DNA from: Nonomuraea solani
GTDB lineage: Bacteria; Actinomycetota; Actinomycetes; Streptosporangiales; Streptosporangiaceae
NCBI RefSeq assembly: GCF_900108335.1
Contig: NZ_FNVT01000020.1
Span: 124,001 to 188,000 of the forward strand
Direction: 5' to 3'
DNA: 64,000 nt
Below are positions 26,370-34,711 of the stretch, piece by piece. The position numbers were made by a program, and so were the translations under genes. Each line of letters begins with the position of its first letter. Within the stretch, counting starts at the first letter, position 1. Under the pieces are notes generated by a model. The model was not told where the DNA came from. It was given only the letters and a program-made list of their open reading frames with translations, and ran no database searches.

Positions 26370-26690
26370 CCTGGTCGGCGCCTGATCGGTCGGCGCTTGC
26401 CCGGGTCGATGCCCGCTCGGTTGGGGCGACGCCGGGTCGGCGCTCCGCCGGTGGGTCTGCTCGGCTGGGCGCCCAATGGTCGGCGCCCTCCCAGGTTGGC
26501 GCTCCGTCGGTGGGTCTGCCTGTGCCGGCGCACCACGGGGGTGGCGCGCCGGCATCAGTGCCCGACCGAGGCGGCGGCGCCCGGTTGCTCGCCCGGGTCG
26601 GCACCCGCTTAGTGGTGCCGACCCGGGTGCGGGCGCTTTCCCGGGTTGGCGCCTGACGGTCGGTGCCGGGCCGGTCGGCGCCGACCCGGC
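26370..26690. repeat. Degenerate tandem GGTCGGCGC repeats
   Basis: Downstream of the recombinase the sequence is made of imperfect copies of GGTCGGCGC/GGTTGGCGC at irregular spacing. The clearest pair is a 26-base direct repeat with two mismatches, near 26436-26461 and 26494-26519. No gene is supported here. The stretch also contains the hairpin listed at 26592. Confidence 0.55.
26592..26627. terminator. 14-bp perfect hairpin in the repeat region
   Basis: CCCGGGTCGGCACC (26592-26605) pairs exactly with GGTGCCGACCCGGG (26614-26627) across an 8-base loop. It could end transcription from the recombinase gene, or be a recombination-site-like structure. Confidence 0.45.
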
Positions 26691-26949
26691 AGCAGGAGAC
26701 GCTCATCGTGATCTCCCCGTTCACGACGTTGCCGCTGATGTTCCTGGGCTCGGCCGTGATGGACCTCGCGCCGGGCTGGGTCCGGGACGTGGCCGCGTAC
26801 AACGCGGTGGAGTGGGCGGTCGCCACGGCGCGGCAGGCGATGCTCGCGCCCTCCGGCCGGGGTGCGGTCTGGGGCTGCTCGCGGCGGCGGTCAGGATGAT
26901 GGGTTTCCTGGCCACGGGGGCGTTCCGCGTCTACCGCAAGGCGGCGTAG
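26690..26949 (+). pseudogene. Frameshifted C-terminal end of an ABC-2 (DrrB-like) permease
   Basis: One frame reads SPFTTLPLMFLGSAVMDLAP, then GWVRDVAAYNAVEWAVATAR, matching the last two membrane segments of DrrB-type ABC-2 permeases. Near 26860 the match continues in another frame as GLLAAAVRMMGFLATGAFRVY to the stop at 26947. Upstream membrane helices and the ATPase gene are absent. It is a 5'-deleted and frameshifted remnant. Confidence 0.65.
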
Positions 26950-27045
26950 GTCCCGGGTGAGTGACTGCCCATGAACCTTGTGGGTGGTTCACGGCCGGGC
27001 GATCGGGACGTACGCCGGGCGCGTATCCGTACCCTCTGAAAAGGG

Positions 27046-27297
27046 TCAGGTGGGGGCGGGGGTGGTGTGGTCGGCGAGGTGGTCGAGGGAGATGCCGAGC
27101 ACGTCGGCCAGGGCCGCGATGGTGAAGAACGCGGGCGTGGCGATGCGGCCGGTCTCGATCTTGCGGAGGGTTTCGGCGGACATGCCGGCCGCGGCGGCCA
27201 CCTCGACGATGCTGCGTTCGCCTCGGGCCAGGCGCAGCACCAGGCCGAGTTGCTCGCCGCGGAGCCGCTCTTCGGGAGTCAGCGGGGGTCGCACCAT
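27046..27297 (-). CDS. Small XRE-family HTH regulator
   Basis: An 83-residue protein that is almost entirely an XRE helix-turn-helix (RSIVEVAAAAGMSAETLRKI, then ETGRIATPAFFTIAALADVL). The ATG at 27297 was chosen because the domain begins just after it; the frame extends upstream only as a shadow of the UvrA gene. A TATAGA-like -10 lies about a dozen bases before the start, so the mRNA may have a very short leader. It is divergent from the UvrA-like gene, which it probably controls together with itself (inference). Confidence 0.82.
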   Translation of the reverse strand: MVRPPLTPEERLRGEQLGLVLRLARGERSIVEVAAAAGMSAETLRKIETGRIATPAFFTIAALADVLGISLDHLADHTTPAPT

Positions 27298-27343
27298 GAC
27301 GCTCACTCTATACCCCGGGATAAAAATACCGATTCGCCCCGAA

Positions 27344-27363
27344 CCGTACGGTGTGCCGTACGG
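27344..27363. promoter_or_regulatory. Paired CCGTACGG palindromes between XRE and UvrA-like genes
   Basis: Two copies of the self-complementary octamer CCGTACGG (27344-27351 and 27356-27363) separated by TGTG. They lie between the divergent starts at 27297 and 27404 and form a larger dyad. This is a likely operator, with the adjacent XRE protein as candidate binder. Confidence 0.55.
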
Positions 27364-27403
27364 CATACGGAAAATGTCGGCGGGGTCGTCTACGGTGGCG
27401 GGC

Positions 27404-29677
27404 ATGGACGACAGCATCGTGATCACCGGGGCGCGGGTGAACAACCTGAAGAACCTGTCCCTGCGCATCCCCAAGAACAAACTCGTGGTCTTCACCGGCG
27501 TGTCCGGGTCGGGCAAGTCGTCCGTCGTGTTCGACACCGTCGCCGTCGAGTCGCAGCGCCAGCTCAACGAGACCTACTCCTGGTTCGTCCGCAACCGGCT
27601 GCCCTCCTACGAGAAACCCGACGCCGAGGCGATCGACAACCTCGGCGCCGCGATCGTCGTCGACCAGAAGCCCGTCGGCGGCAACTCCCGCTCCACCGTC
27701 GGCACGATGACCGACATCCTGCCCATCCTGCGCGTCCTGTTCTCCCGCTACGGCTTCCCCAGCGTCGGCTACTCCTTCGCCTACTCCTTCAACGACCCCC
27801 AGGGCATGTGCACGGGCTGCGACGGGCTCGGCCGCGCCGTACGGCTCGACCTGGACGCCTTCCTCGACGAGGACCTCTCGCTCGACGAGGGCGCGATCCG
27901 GTTCCCGCTGTTCGGCGTGGGCACCTGGCAGTGGCAGATCTACGCCCGCTCCGGCACGTTCGACCCGGCCCGGCCCGTCCGCGACTACACCCCCGAGGAG
28001 CGCGAGCTGCTCCTGCACGGCGGCGGCTTCACCGTCGACGTCCGCGGCAAGAACGGCACCCTGAACAAGGTCGGCTACGAAGGCGTCGCCGACCGGTTCA
28101 CCCGCCTCTACCTCAAACGCGACCTGTCGGGCCTGTCGGAGAAGAACCGGCGCGCGGTGCTGGAGTTCGTCACCGAGGGCCGCTGCCCGCGATGTGAGGG
28201 CGCCCGCCTCAACGAGGCTGCGCTGGCCACCCGGATCGGCCCGCACTCCATCGCCGACCACGCCGCCATGGAGATCGGCGACCTCATCGCCGTCCTGTCC
28301 GGGCTCGGCAACCCGGTGGCCGAGGCCGCCGTGCGGGCGCTGCGCCGGGTGGACGACATCGGGCTCGGCTACCTCAGCCTCGACCGGGAGACCTCGACCG
28401 TCTCCGGCGGCGAGGGGCAGCGGCTGAAGACCGTCCGCCATCTGGGCTCCAGCCTGACCGGCATGACGTACGTGTTCGACGAGCCCAGCGCCGGCCTGCA
28501 CCCCAGCGACGTCGGCCGGCTCAACCGGCTGCTGCTCGCCCTGCGCGACAAGGGCAACACGGTGCTGGTCGTCGAGCACGACCCCGACGTCATCGCCGTC
28601 GCCGACCACGTCATCGATCTCGGGCCCGGTGCCGGCGTCCACGGCGGGCAGGTCGTCTTCGAAGGCACCGTCGAGCAGCTGAAACGTTCCGGCACCCGTA
28701 CCGGCCGCCACCTGCTGCGCCGCACCGCGCTCAAGAGCGTGACGCGCCCGCCGGCCGGACGGCTCGCCATCACCGCCGCCGGCCTGCACAACCTGCGCGA
28801 GGTCAGCGTCGACATCCCCACCGGCGTGCTCACCTGTGTCACCGGCGTGGCCGGGTCGGGCAAGTCCACCCTCATCGGCGAGGTCCTGCCGGCCCGGCAC
28901 CCGGGCGTCGTCGTGGTCGACCAGGCCGCCGCCGGCACCTCCGCCCGTTCCAGCCCCGCCTCCTACATCGGCGTCCTGGATCCGATCCGGCGGCTGTTCG
29001 CCCGCGCCGGCGGGGCCGAGCCGGGCTTGTTCAGCTTCAACTCCACCGGCGCGTGCCCGCAGTGCGAGGGCCGCGGCGTCATCCACACCGATCTGGCGTT
29101 CATGGACCCGGTGACGGCGGTGTGCGAGATGTGCCGGGGGACGCGCTACCGGCCCGAGGCGCTGGAGCACCGGCTGCGCGACCTGACGATCGTCGACGTG
29201 CTCGCCCTGACGGCCGAGCAGGCGGCCGGCTTCTTCACCGAACCGGCGGTGGCCGGCCGCGTCCGTACGCTGGTGGACGTGGGGCTCGGCTACCTGACGC
29301 TGGGCCAGCCGACCTCCAGCCTGTCCGGCGGCGAACGCCAGCGCATGAAGCTGGCCGGCGAGCTGTCCAAGAGCGGCGCCGTCTACGTGCTCGACGAGCC
29401 CACCACCGGCCTGCACCTGTCCGACGTCGAGGCGCTGGTCGCGCTGCTGGACCGGATCGTCGACGCGGGCAACACCGTCATCGTCATCGAGCACCACCTG
29501 GACGTGATCGCCCGCGCCGACTGGGTGATCGATCTCGGGCCGGGCGGCGGCAAGCACGGCGGGCGGGTGGTGTTCGAGGGCACCCCGCGCGACCTGCTCA
29601 CCGCGCCCGGGTCGGTGACGGGCGCCCACCTGCGCGCTCTTCAGCAGGCCGCGGGGCAGAACGTGGCCTCGGGGTAG
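27404..29677 (+). CDS. Short UvrA-type ATPase (drug-resistance DrrC-like)
   Basis: A 757-residue UvrA paralogue, about 200 residues shorter than repair UvrA (around 950) and close to DrrC-type self-resistance proteins. Two ABC ATPase modules are seen: Walker A GVSGSGKSS (about 30) and GVAGSGKST, signature motifs TVSGGEGQR and SLSGGERQR, and D-loops in FDEPSAGLH and LDEPTTGLH. Zinc-finger Cys pairs occur in CTGCDGLG, CPRCEG, CPQCEGRG and CEMCRG. Such proteins protect DNA against intercalators or bulky drug adducts. Its last 37 bases overlap the convergent esterase gene. A broken DrrB-like permease end lies 450 bases upstream. Confidence 0.9.
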   Translation: MDDSIVITGARVNNLKNLSLRIPKNKLVVFTGVSGSGKSSVVFDTVAVESQRQLNETYSWFVRNRLPSYEKPDAEAIDNLGAAIVVDQKPVGGNSRSTVGTMTDILPILRVLFSRYGFPSVGYSFAYSFNDPQGMCTGCDGLGRAVRLDLDAFLDEDLSLDEGAIRFPLFGVGTWQWQIYARSGTFDPARPVRDYTPEERELLLHGGGFTVDVRGKNGTLNKVGYEGVADRFTRLYLKRDLSGLSEKNRRAVLEFVTEGRCPRCEGARLNEAALATRIGPHSIADHAAMEIGDLIAVLSGLGNPVAEAAVRALRRVDDIGLGYLSLDRETSTVSGGEGQRLKTVRHLGSSLTGMTYVFDEPSAGLHPSDVGRLNRLLLALRDKGNTVLVVEHDPDVIAVADHVIDLGPGAGVHGGQVVFEGTVEQLKRSGTRTGRHLLRRTALKSVTRPPAGRLAITAAGLHNLREVSVDIPTGVLTCVTGVAGSGKSTLIGEVLPARHPGVVVVDQAAAGTSARSSPASYIGVLDPIRRLFARAGGAEPGLFSFNSTGACPQCEGRGVIHTDLAFMDPVTAVCEMCRGTRYRPEALEHRLRDLTIVDVLALTAEQAAGFFTEPAVAGRVRTLVDVGLGYLTLGQPTSSLSGGERQRMKLAGELSKSGAVYVLDEPTTGLHLSDVEALVALLDRIVDAGNTVIVIEHHLDVIARADWVIDLGPGGGKHGGRVVFEGTPRDLLTAPGSVTGAHLRALQQAAGQNVASG

Positions 29678-30780
29678 CGCGGCGACGCCTTGTCCAGCAG
29701 TGGCTGCCGCCGGCCTTTGAGGTGCTGGTCGAGGAAGGCCGCCACGTAGGTGCGGGTGAGCTCGGCGGCGCGCGCGGCGGGCACCTGGCCGTGGGGCGGC
29801 CGGATGGCCAGGGCGCCGGCCAGCAGCGGGATGTCGGTGAACGACTGGTGGTCGGTGCCCGTCATCACGATCCAGCGTTTCCACCCGGTCAGCAGCTTCC
29901 AGTCGCGCTCCCACGGCGCGGAGGCGGCGCCGGGGACGTGCTGCGCGGAGCCGAGGAACATGAACGGCCGGGACAAGCCGCTTTTGGGGATCCGGGCGTA
30001 GGTGGTGCCGTCCATGTCGATCCCGGCCCGCACGCGCGGGTCGTTCACCATGGCCGCCACGGCGCTGGCCCCGCCGATCGACTGCCCCACCATGGCGATC
30101 TTGGAGCGGTCGATCCGGCCGGCACCGTCCCACGCCGACGGCAGCCGGTCCAGGACGAACGACACGTCGGCCGCCCGCCCCTGCACGACGCCCGCGCCGA
30201 AGCCCGGGTCGGTGTCGCTGTCGCAGGCCAGGCATGCGGCGACCCGCCCGCCGGACAGGGTGGTGACGTGGCTTTCGTAGGTGTGGTCGATGCCGGCCAC
30301 GACGTAGCCGCGGCTGGCCAGGTCCTCGGCCAGCGACGTCAGCGAGCTGAGCGGTTTGGTGAAGCCGGGCGACAGCACCACCAGCGGCAGCTTCCGCCCC
30401 GCCGGTCGCGCGTCTTTGACGGCGTTCGTGCGGGTCTTGCTGAGGGTGTCGTACGGCACGCCCCCGATCGACGAGCCTTTCATGAACAGCTCCGACTCCT
30501 GGGCGCTCATGTACGGCGCCGGCCGGCCGGCGCCCTGTTCGGCCGGGTACCACAGGGTGACCTTGAGCTCGCGGGCGGCGGCGTCGAGGTTCCACGGGTC
30601 GGGGCGGGAGGTGTCCTTCAGGTACAGGACGGTGGTGCCGGCCGGGTGCGGCCCGGTGGGGGCGGGCAGCACGGCCGGGCCGGTCGGGGTGGGCGACGGG
30701 GCGGCGGAGCGGGGCGGCGTGGGCGCCGAGCACGCGGCCAGGACGGCCAGCCCCGCCGCGGCGGCCAGGATCGCTCTCAT
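29641..30780 (-). CDS. PAF-acetylhydrolase-like lipoprotein esterase
   Basis: A 379-residue lipoprotein with lipobox LAVLAAC at residues 11-17. The alpha/beta-hydrolase has the oxyanion region PLVVLSPGF, nucleophile elbow GQSIGG, an Asp in DMDGTTY and a His in GTDHQSF. This pattern fits platelet-activating-factor acetylhydrolase-type proteins (PF03403), which cleave short or oxidised acyl esters. Paired Cys in CLACDSD and the C-terminal CPAAC may form disulfides. It is the last gene of the five-gene operon; its ATG overlaps the S41 peptidase stop by four bases. Confidence 0.87.
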   Translation of the reverse strand: MRAILAAAAGLAVLAACSAPTPPRSAAPSPTPTGPAVLPAPTGPHPAGTTVLYLKDTSRPDPWNLDAAARELKVTLWYPAEQGAGRPAPYMSAQESELFMKGSSIGGVPYDTLSKTRTNAVKDARPAGRKLPLVVLSPGFTKPLSSLTSLAEDLASRGYVVAGIDHTYESHVTTLSGGRVAACLACDSDTDPGFGAGVVQGRAADVSFVLDRLPSAWDGAGRIDRSKIAMVGQSIGGASAVAAMVNDPRVRAGIDMDGTTYARIPKSGLSRPFMFLGSAQHVPGAASAPWERDWKLLTGWKRWIVMTGTDHQSFTDIPLLAGALAIRPPHGQVPAARAAELTRTYVAAFLDQHLKGRRQPLLDKASPRYPEATFCPAAC

Positions 30781-32225
30781 CGAACAGGTCCCTTCAGCAG
30801 GGTCAGGGCCTTGGCCAGGGCGGCGTCACGTCCGGCGGCCGCGTCCTCGGGTGTGGGCGGCACGTGGTGGTCGGGCGGCACGCCGATCCGGTCGATCACC
30901 TCACGGCGAGGCCCCAGATGGTGCCGGGCGGGGAAGCTGATCACGGTGTTGTTGCCGAGCAGGTACGGCTGCGCCGGCCCGGAGATGACGCCGGCGGTCC
31001 TGGTGCCGACCAGCCGGCCCGCCCCCAGGTCCTTGATCGCGGCGCTGAAGTGCTCGCACGCCGACGCGCACCCACGGTCGGTGAGGACCATCAGCGGCAG
31101 GCCGACCAGGGCGACGGTGTCGTCGGTGCGGGAGGTCTCGCAGGCGCCGTCCACGGTGCACTGGTGGGCGGTGATCTGGCCGTGCGCGAACGCGCTGACC
31201 AGGCGGGTCGCCTCCACGGGGCTGCCGCCGCCGTTGCCGCGCAGGTCCAGTACCACCCCTGTGAGGGTGCGGCCGGCGCGCAGCCGGGAGATCGCCGTGA
31301 ACACCCTGGTCGCGGAGTCGGGGGCGAAGCCGCGCATCCGTACGTAGGCGACGTCGTCGTCCAGCAGCTTCGACGTCACCAGGCGCAGGCCGGCCAGGTC
31401 CCGCTCGTACAGGCCGGGCTGGAGCGTGACGTTCCAGCGGCGGCCGGTGCTCTGCCGCAGCAGCCGCAGCCGCACCGGCCGCGCCTCGGGGTAGCTCGGG
31501 TACAGGGCGGCGATCGCGGGTGTGGCCTCGCCGTCGATGAACGGCGCCGACCCGTTGATCGATTCGATGATGTCGCCCGGCCGCAGCCCGGCGGCCCGCG
31601 CCGCGCCGCCCTGCACGGTGGTGACGAACAGCGGCGCCAGCGCGACCTCGGGGTTGCCGTCCACCTGCGGGCCGTACACGCTGGCCTGCACGCCCAGGCC
31701 GTAGCCGTCGCCGTCGTAGTAGCCGGGGGGCCGCTCGGCCGGGCCGGGCGCCCAGGCGGCGTGGTTGTCGCCGAGGGCGGCCACGATCGCCTTCAAGGTG
31801 ACGACGGCCAGCTTGTCGCGCAGGCCGGGCACCTGGTCGGTGGTCTTGCGGTAGGCGGCCTCGAAGGCGGCCCAGTCGGCTGCGCGGTCGCCGGTCAGCG
31901 CCGGCATGGCGGCCTCGGGCACGTCGCGCCCCTGCCGGTTGAGCTCCCGGGTCAGGGCGGCGAATCCGGCGGTCAGCAGCGTCCGCGCGTCGAGGGTGGC
32001 GCCGCTGTAGTAGCGGCCGAGGATGCAGAAGTAGGCCTGCTCGATGACGTCGATCGTGGTGGCCGTCGGCGCGGCGGGCGGCGCCTCGGGGGCGGCGCAG
32101 ACCGTACCGGCCGTGGCCGCCAGGCCGCGCGGCGGCGCGGGCGCCGTACAGGCCGCGACCATCACCGCGGCCATCACCGTGACCATCGGCAGGGCGAGCC
32201 CGGCGGTGAGGCGTCGGGCGGTCAT
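30777..32225 (-). CDS. S41 family peptidase lipoprotein
   Basis: A 482-residue lipoprotein (lipobox AVMVAAC) with a PDZ segment GGAARAAGLRPGDIIESING followed by a tail-specific-protease domain: LRGNGGGSP, then GCASACEHFSAAIKDL carrying the probable nucleophile Ser. At the position of the CtpA general-base Lys the sequence reads VGTRTAG, so the base may be different, as in other S41 subgroups. It acts outside the membrane. Its start overlaps the permease stop and its stop overlaps the esterase start, each by four bases. Confidence 0.85.
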   Translation of the reverse strand: MTARRLTAGLALPMVTVMAAVMVAACTAPAPPRGLAATAGTVCAAPEAPPAAPTATTIDVIEQAYFCILGRYYSGATLDARTLLTAGFAALTRELNRQGRDVPEAAMPALTGDRAADWAAFEAAYRKTTDQVPGLRDKLAVVTLKAIVAALGDNHAAWAPGPAERPPGYYDGDGYGLGVQASVYGPQVDGNPEVALAPLFVTTVQGGAARAAGLRPGDIIESINGSAPFIDGEATPAIAALYPSYPEARPVRLRLLRQSTGRRWNVTLQPGLYERDLAGLRLVTSKLLDDDVAYVRMRGFAPDSATRVFTAISRLRAGRTLTGVVLDLRGNGGGSPVEATRLVSAFAHGQITAHQCTVDGACETSRTDDTVALVGLPLMVLTDRGCASACEHFSAAIKDLGAGRLVGTRTAGVISGPAQPYLLGNNTVISFPARHHLGPRREVIDRIGVPPDHHVPPTPEDAAAGRDAALAKALTLLKGPVR

Positions 32226-33268
32226 GACAGGCGCCTGCGGATCCACCAGAAGCACAGCCCGGTGAGGACGAGGCTGAGCAGGGCGTAGATGCCCGTCTCG
32301 ATCCATTGGAAGGGCCAGAACCGCTCCAGCGGATGGTAGATCGCCTGCTGCCGGTAGCCGAGCCGGTTGATCTCGGCCATGCAGGAGTCCCCGCGTCCCG
32401 CCTGGGCCGGCGAGCACGGGCCCGAGGTGGTGGAGACCTTGACGAAGAACTGGTCGGTGTCGTCGAGGACGCGCCCGGACGGCTCGACGAGCCTGCTGGA
32501 CAGCACCCAGGCGCCGGCGTGGCCGGGAACCGACAGCTCCAGCTCGACATGCGGCGACAGGCCGCCGTCGCGGGGGATGCCGAGACTGTCCACGTTCGCC
32601 TTGCCGAGCTCGAACGTCCCCGTGACCGGCGGCATCAGGTGGGCGCGGACCAGCAGCGGCATCACGAGCTGGATCGTCAGGAACACGGCCAGCGTGAGCG
32701 CCATGGCGGGCAGCGTGCGGCGTACCAGCATGCCCACGCTCACGCCCAGGACGAACGCGAACGCCGCGTACCCCATCGGCGCGATGCCGCGCGCGCCGAA
32801 CACCAGCGGAGCCATCAGCGCCAGGCTCTCCGAGGCGGACTTGTCCAGCGGATCGGACCACCAGGTCACCATGAGACCGCACAGGCAGGTCGCGGCCACG
32901 GCGGTCGCGCCCATGAGCCCGAGCTTGACCGCCAGCCAGCGGCCGCGCGTGACGCCCTGGTTCCACACCAGCAGATGCGTGCCCGCCTCCAGCTCGCGGG
33001 TGATCAGCGGCGCCCCCCAGAAGAGCCCGACGAGGGCGGGCAGCAGCAGCACGGCGAGGGTCAGCGCCATGAACGGCATCTCATGCGCGCCGAAGAACCG
33101 GTTGTAGAACTGCTCGCAGCTGCTGTCCTGGACGCAGGCGGCGATGCCGGTGGTGTAGTCGGCGGCCATCCGCGGCCCGGTCAGGGCCAGCGTGACGGCC
33201 AGGGCGAGGAGCAGGGCGGCCATCATCGCGGCCGCGCCGCGGAACTGCCGCCAGGTCAGCCAGATCAT
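32222..33268 (-). CDS. ABC transporter permease (ABC-2 type)
   Basis: A 348-residue membrane protein beginning MIWLTWRQFRGAAAMMAALL, the typical start of actinobacterial ABC-2 permeases paired with YtrA-type regulators. About six transmembrane helices are visible, with an extracellular loop of some 90 residues before the last one. The large loop contains two Cys that could pair. It overlaps the ATPase gene upstream and the S41 gene downstream by four bases each. The substrate is unknown. Confidence 0.85.
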   Translation of the reverse strand: MIWLTWRQFRGAAAMMAALLLALAVTLALTGPRMAADYTTGIAACVQDSSCEQFYNRFFGAHEMPFMALTLAVLLLPALVGLFWGAPLITRELEAGTHLLVWNQGVTRGRWLAVKLGLMGATAVAATCLCGLMVTWWSDPLDKSASESLALMAPLVFGARGIAPMGYAAFAFVLGVSVGMLVRRTLPAMALTLAVFLTIQLVMPLLVRAHLMPPVTGTFELGKANVDSLGIPRDGGLSPHVELELSVPGHAGAWVLSSRLVEPSGRVLDDTDQFFVKVSTTSGPCSPAQAGRGDSCMAEINRLGYRQQAIYHPLERFWPFQWIETGIYALLSLVLTGLCFWWIRRRLS

Positions 33269-34155
33269 CGCCGCACCTCCAGGGCGGGCCGCGGGGTGCC
33301 GGTGGCGCGCTGGTCCATGTACGCCAGGACGAGGTCCTCCAGGCTGAGCCGGCTGACCTTCCAGGCGGGGTCGTGGATCGGGGCGCCGGTGCGGATCACG
33401 TACGTGCTCTGCCGGTCGGTGTGCCGGGCGCAGACCACGTGCTGGTCGGCGGGCAGCCGGTCGGGGTCGCGGCGCGCCCCGGTGAGCCGGTGATGGGTGT
33501 CCAGGAGCTCCTCGACGTCGCCGGCCACCTGCACGCGGGAGTCGACCAGGACGATGAGGAAGTCGCAGACGCGTTCCAGGTCGGAGACCAGGTGGGAGGA
33601 GAGCACCACGCTGAACCGGTGCTCGACGGTGGCCTCCATGAGGCCCTGCAGGAACTCGCGGCGGGCGAGCGGGTCGAGCGAGGAGACGGGTTCGTCGAGG
33701 ATCAGCAGGTCGGGCCGTTTGGCCAGGCCCAGGGTGAGGGCGAGCTGGGCGCGCTGGCCGCCGGATAGCCGGCCCGCCCGCTGGGAGGGGTCCAGGCCGA
33801 GGCGTTCGATGCGCTCGCGCGCCATGGCGGCGTCCCAGCGCAGGTTGAGCCGCGCGCCCAGCCTCAGGTGCTCGGCGACGGTCAGCCCGGCGTAGACGGG
33901 GGTGTCCTGGGCGACGAACCCGACCTTGGCCAGCTGCGCGGGCGTGTTTCCCGGCCGGCCGCCGAGCACGGTGATGCCGCCCGCGGTCGGCTCCAGCTGG
34001 CCGCTGGCCAGCTTCAGCAGCGTCGTCTTACCGGCCCCGTTGGGGCCCACCAGCCCGACGACGTGGCCGGCCGGGATGTCGAGGGTGCACTCGCGCAGCG
34101 CCCAGCGCTTGCCGTATTTCCTGCCCAGAGCCTGGGCCTGCAGGACAGAGGTCAC
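33265..34155 (-). CDS. ABC transporter ATP-binding protein
   Basis: A 296-residue ABC ATPase: Walker A GPNGAGKTT near residue 38, Q-loop FVAQDTP, signature LSGGQRAQ, Walker B LLILDEPVSS and an H-loop in LSSHLVSD. It pairs with the permease that overlaps its 3' end. The order GntR-ATPase-permease is that of YtrABC-like systems, which respond to cell-envelope stress or antimicrobial peptides (family knowledge). Confidence 0.93.
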   Translation of the reverse strand: MTSVLQAQALGRKYGKRWALRECTLDIPAGHVVGLVGPNGAGKTTLLKLASGQLEPTAGGITVLGGRPGNTPAQLAKVGFVAQDTPVYAGLTVAEHLRLGARLNLRWDAAMARERIERLGLDPSQRAGRLSGGQRAQLALTLGLAKRPDLLILDEPVSSLDPLARREFLQGLMEATVEHRFSVVLSSHLVSDLERVCDFLIVLVDSRVQVAGDVEELLDTHHRLTGARRDPDRLPADQHVVCARHTDRQSTYVIRTGAPIHDPAWKVSRLSLEDLVLAYMDQRATGTPRPALEVRR

Positions 34156-34556
34156 GCTATGTCCTCCTGTGCGGTGGTCCGAAAAGTGGTCATGAACAGG
34201 GCCTCGATGCTTTCGTCGTCGAGGCCGGCGCGGCGGGCCTGGGCCAGCCAGCGCCGCAGCTCCAGCCGCAGGGGGCCGTGCGCGGCCAGCGAGGCGTCGG
34301 TGAGCGTCGCCGTCACGAACGTCCCCACACCCGGCCGGGCGGCCACCAGGCCCTCGTGTTCGAGTTCCCGGTAGGCCTTCAGGACCGTGTTGGCGTTGAT
34401 CGCCAGCAGGCCCACGACCTCTTTGACCGTCGGCAACTGGTCGCCTTCGCGTAGCACGCCGAGCCGTAGCGCGTGACGTACCTGCTGGACGAGCTGCTGA
34501 TACGGCGAGACACCCGACCTGCCGTCCAGATGGAACTCGATCACCGGCTTCTCCAT
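34152..34556 (-). CDS. GntR family regulator (YtrA subfamily)
   Basis: A 134-residue protein with a GntR winged helix: VSPYQQLVQQVRHALRLG, then LPTVKEVVGLLAINANTVLK and YRELEHEGLVAARPGVGTFV. Only a short C-terminal region follows, as in the YtrA subfamily, and it sits at the head of an ABC transporter operon as those do. The operon promoter lies directly upstream with a CTAGC-GCTAG dyad, a probable auto-operator. The RBS is weak. Confidence 0.88.
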   Translation of the reverse strand: MEKPVIEFHLDGRSGVSPYQQLVQQVRHALRLGVLREGDQLPTVKEVVGLLAINANTVLKAYRELEHEGLVAARPGVGTFVTATLTDASLAAHGPLRLELRRWLAQARRAGLDDESIEALFMTTFRTTAQEDIA

Positions 34557-34560
34557 TTAT

Positions 34561-34572
34561 CTAGCCTGCTAG
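34561..34572. promoter_or_regulatory. CTAGC-N2-GCTAG dyad upstream of the GntR operon
   Basis: A perfect inverted repeat CTAGC-CT-GCTAG starting four bases upstream of the GntR start codon, in an AT-rich promoter stretch (34557-34610). The position suits repression by the GntR protein. Confidence 0.5.
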
Positions 34573-34711
34573 CACTTTAGAGTTATCAATGTTAAAGGAT
34601 CATAAGGAACGACTACCTACGTTCGCCAAGAGGGGAGAAATCCCGTTCCACCGGCGGCGGGCGCCACGGCAGGCTGGAGCCGTACCGTCAGCCTCGGGGG
34701 AAAGGATTGAC

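Noticed and set aside
26370-26690. A CRISPR array
   Set aside because: The repeats are degenerate, irregularly spaced and without unique spacers of constant length, and no cas genes are nearby.
27308-30733. A very long open frame (over 1100 codons) on the minus strand
   Set aside because: It is antisense to the clear UvrA-like gene and has no family signature; it reflects the third-position GC bias. Only its left-hand overlap with the real esterase gene region is coding, in a different frame.
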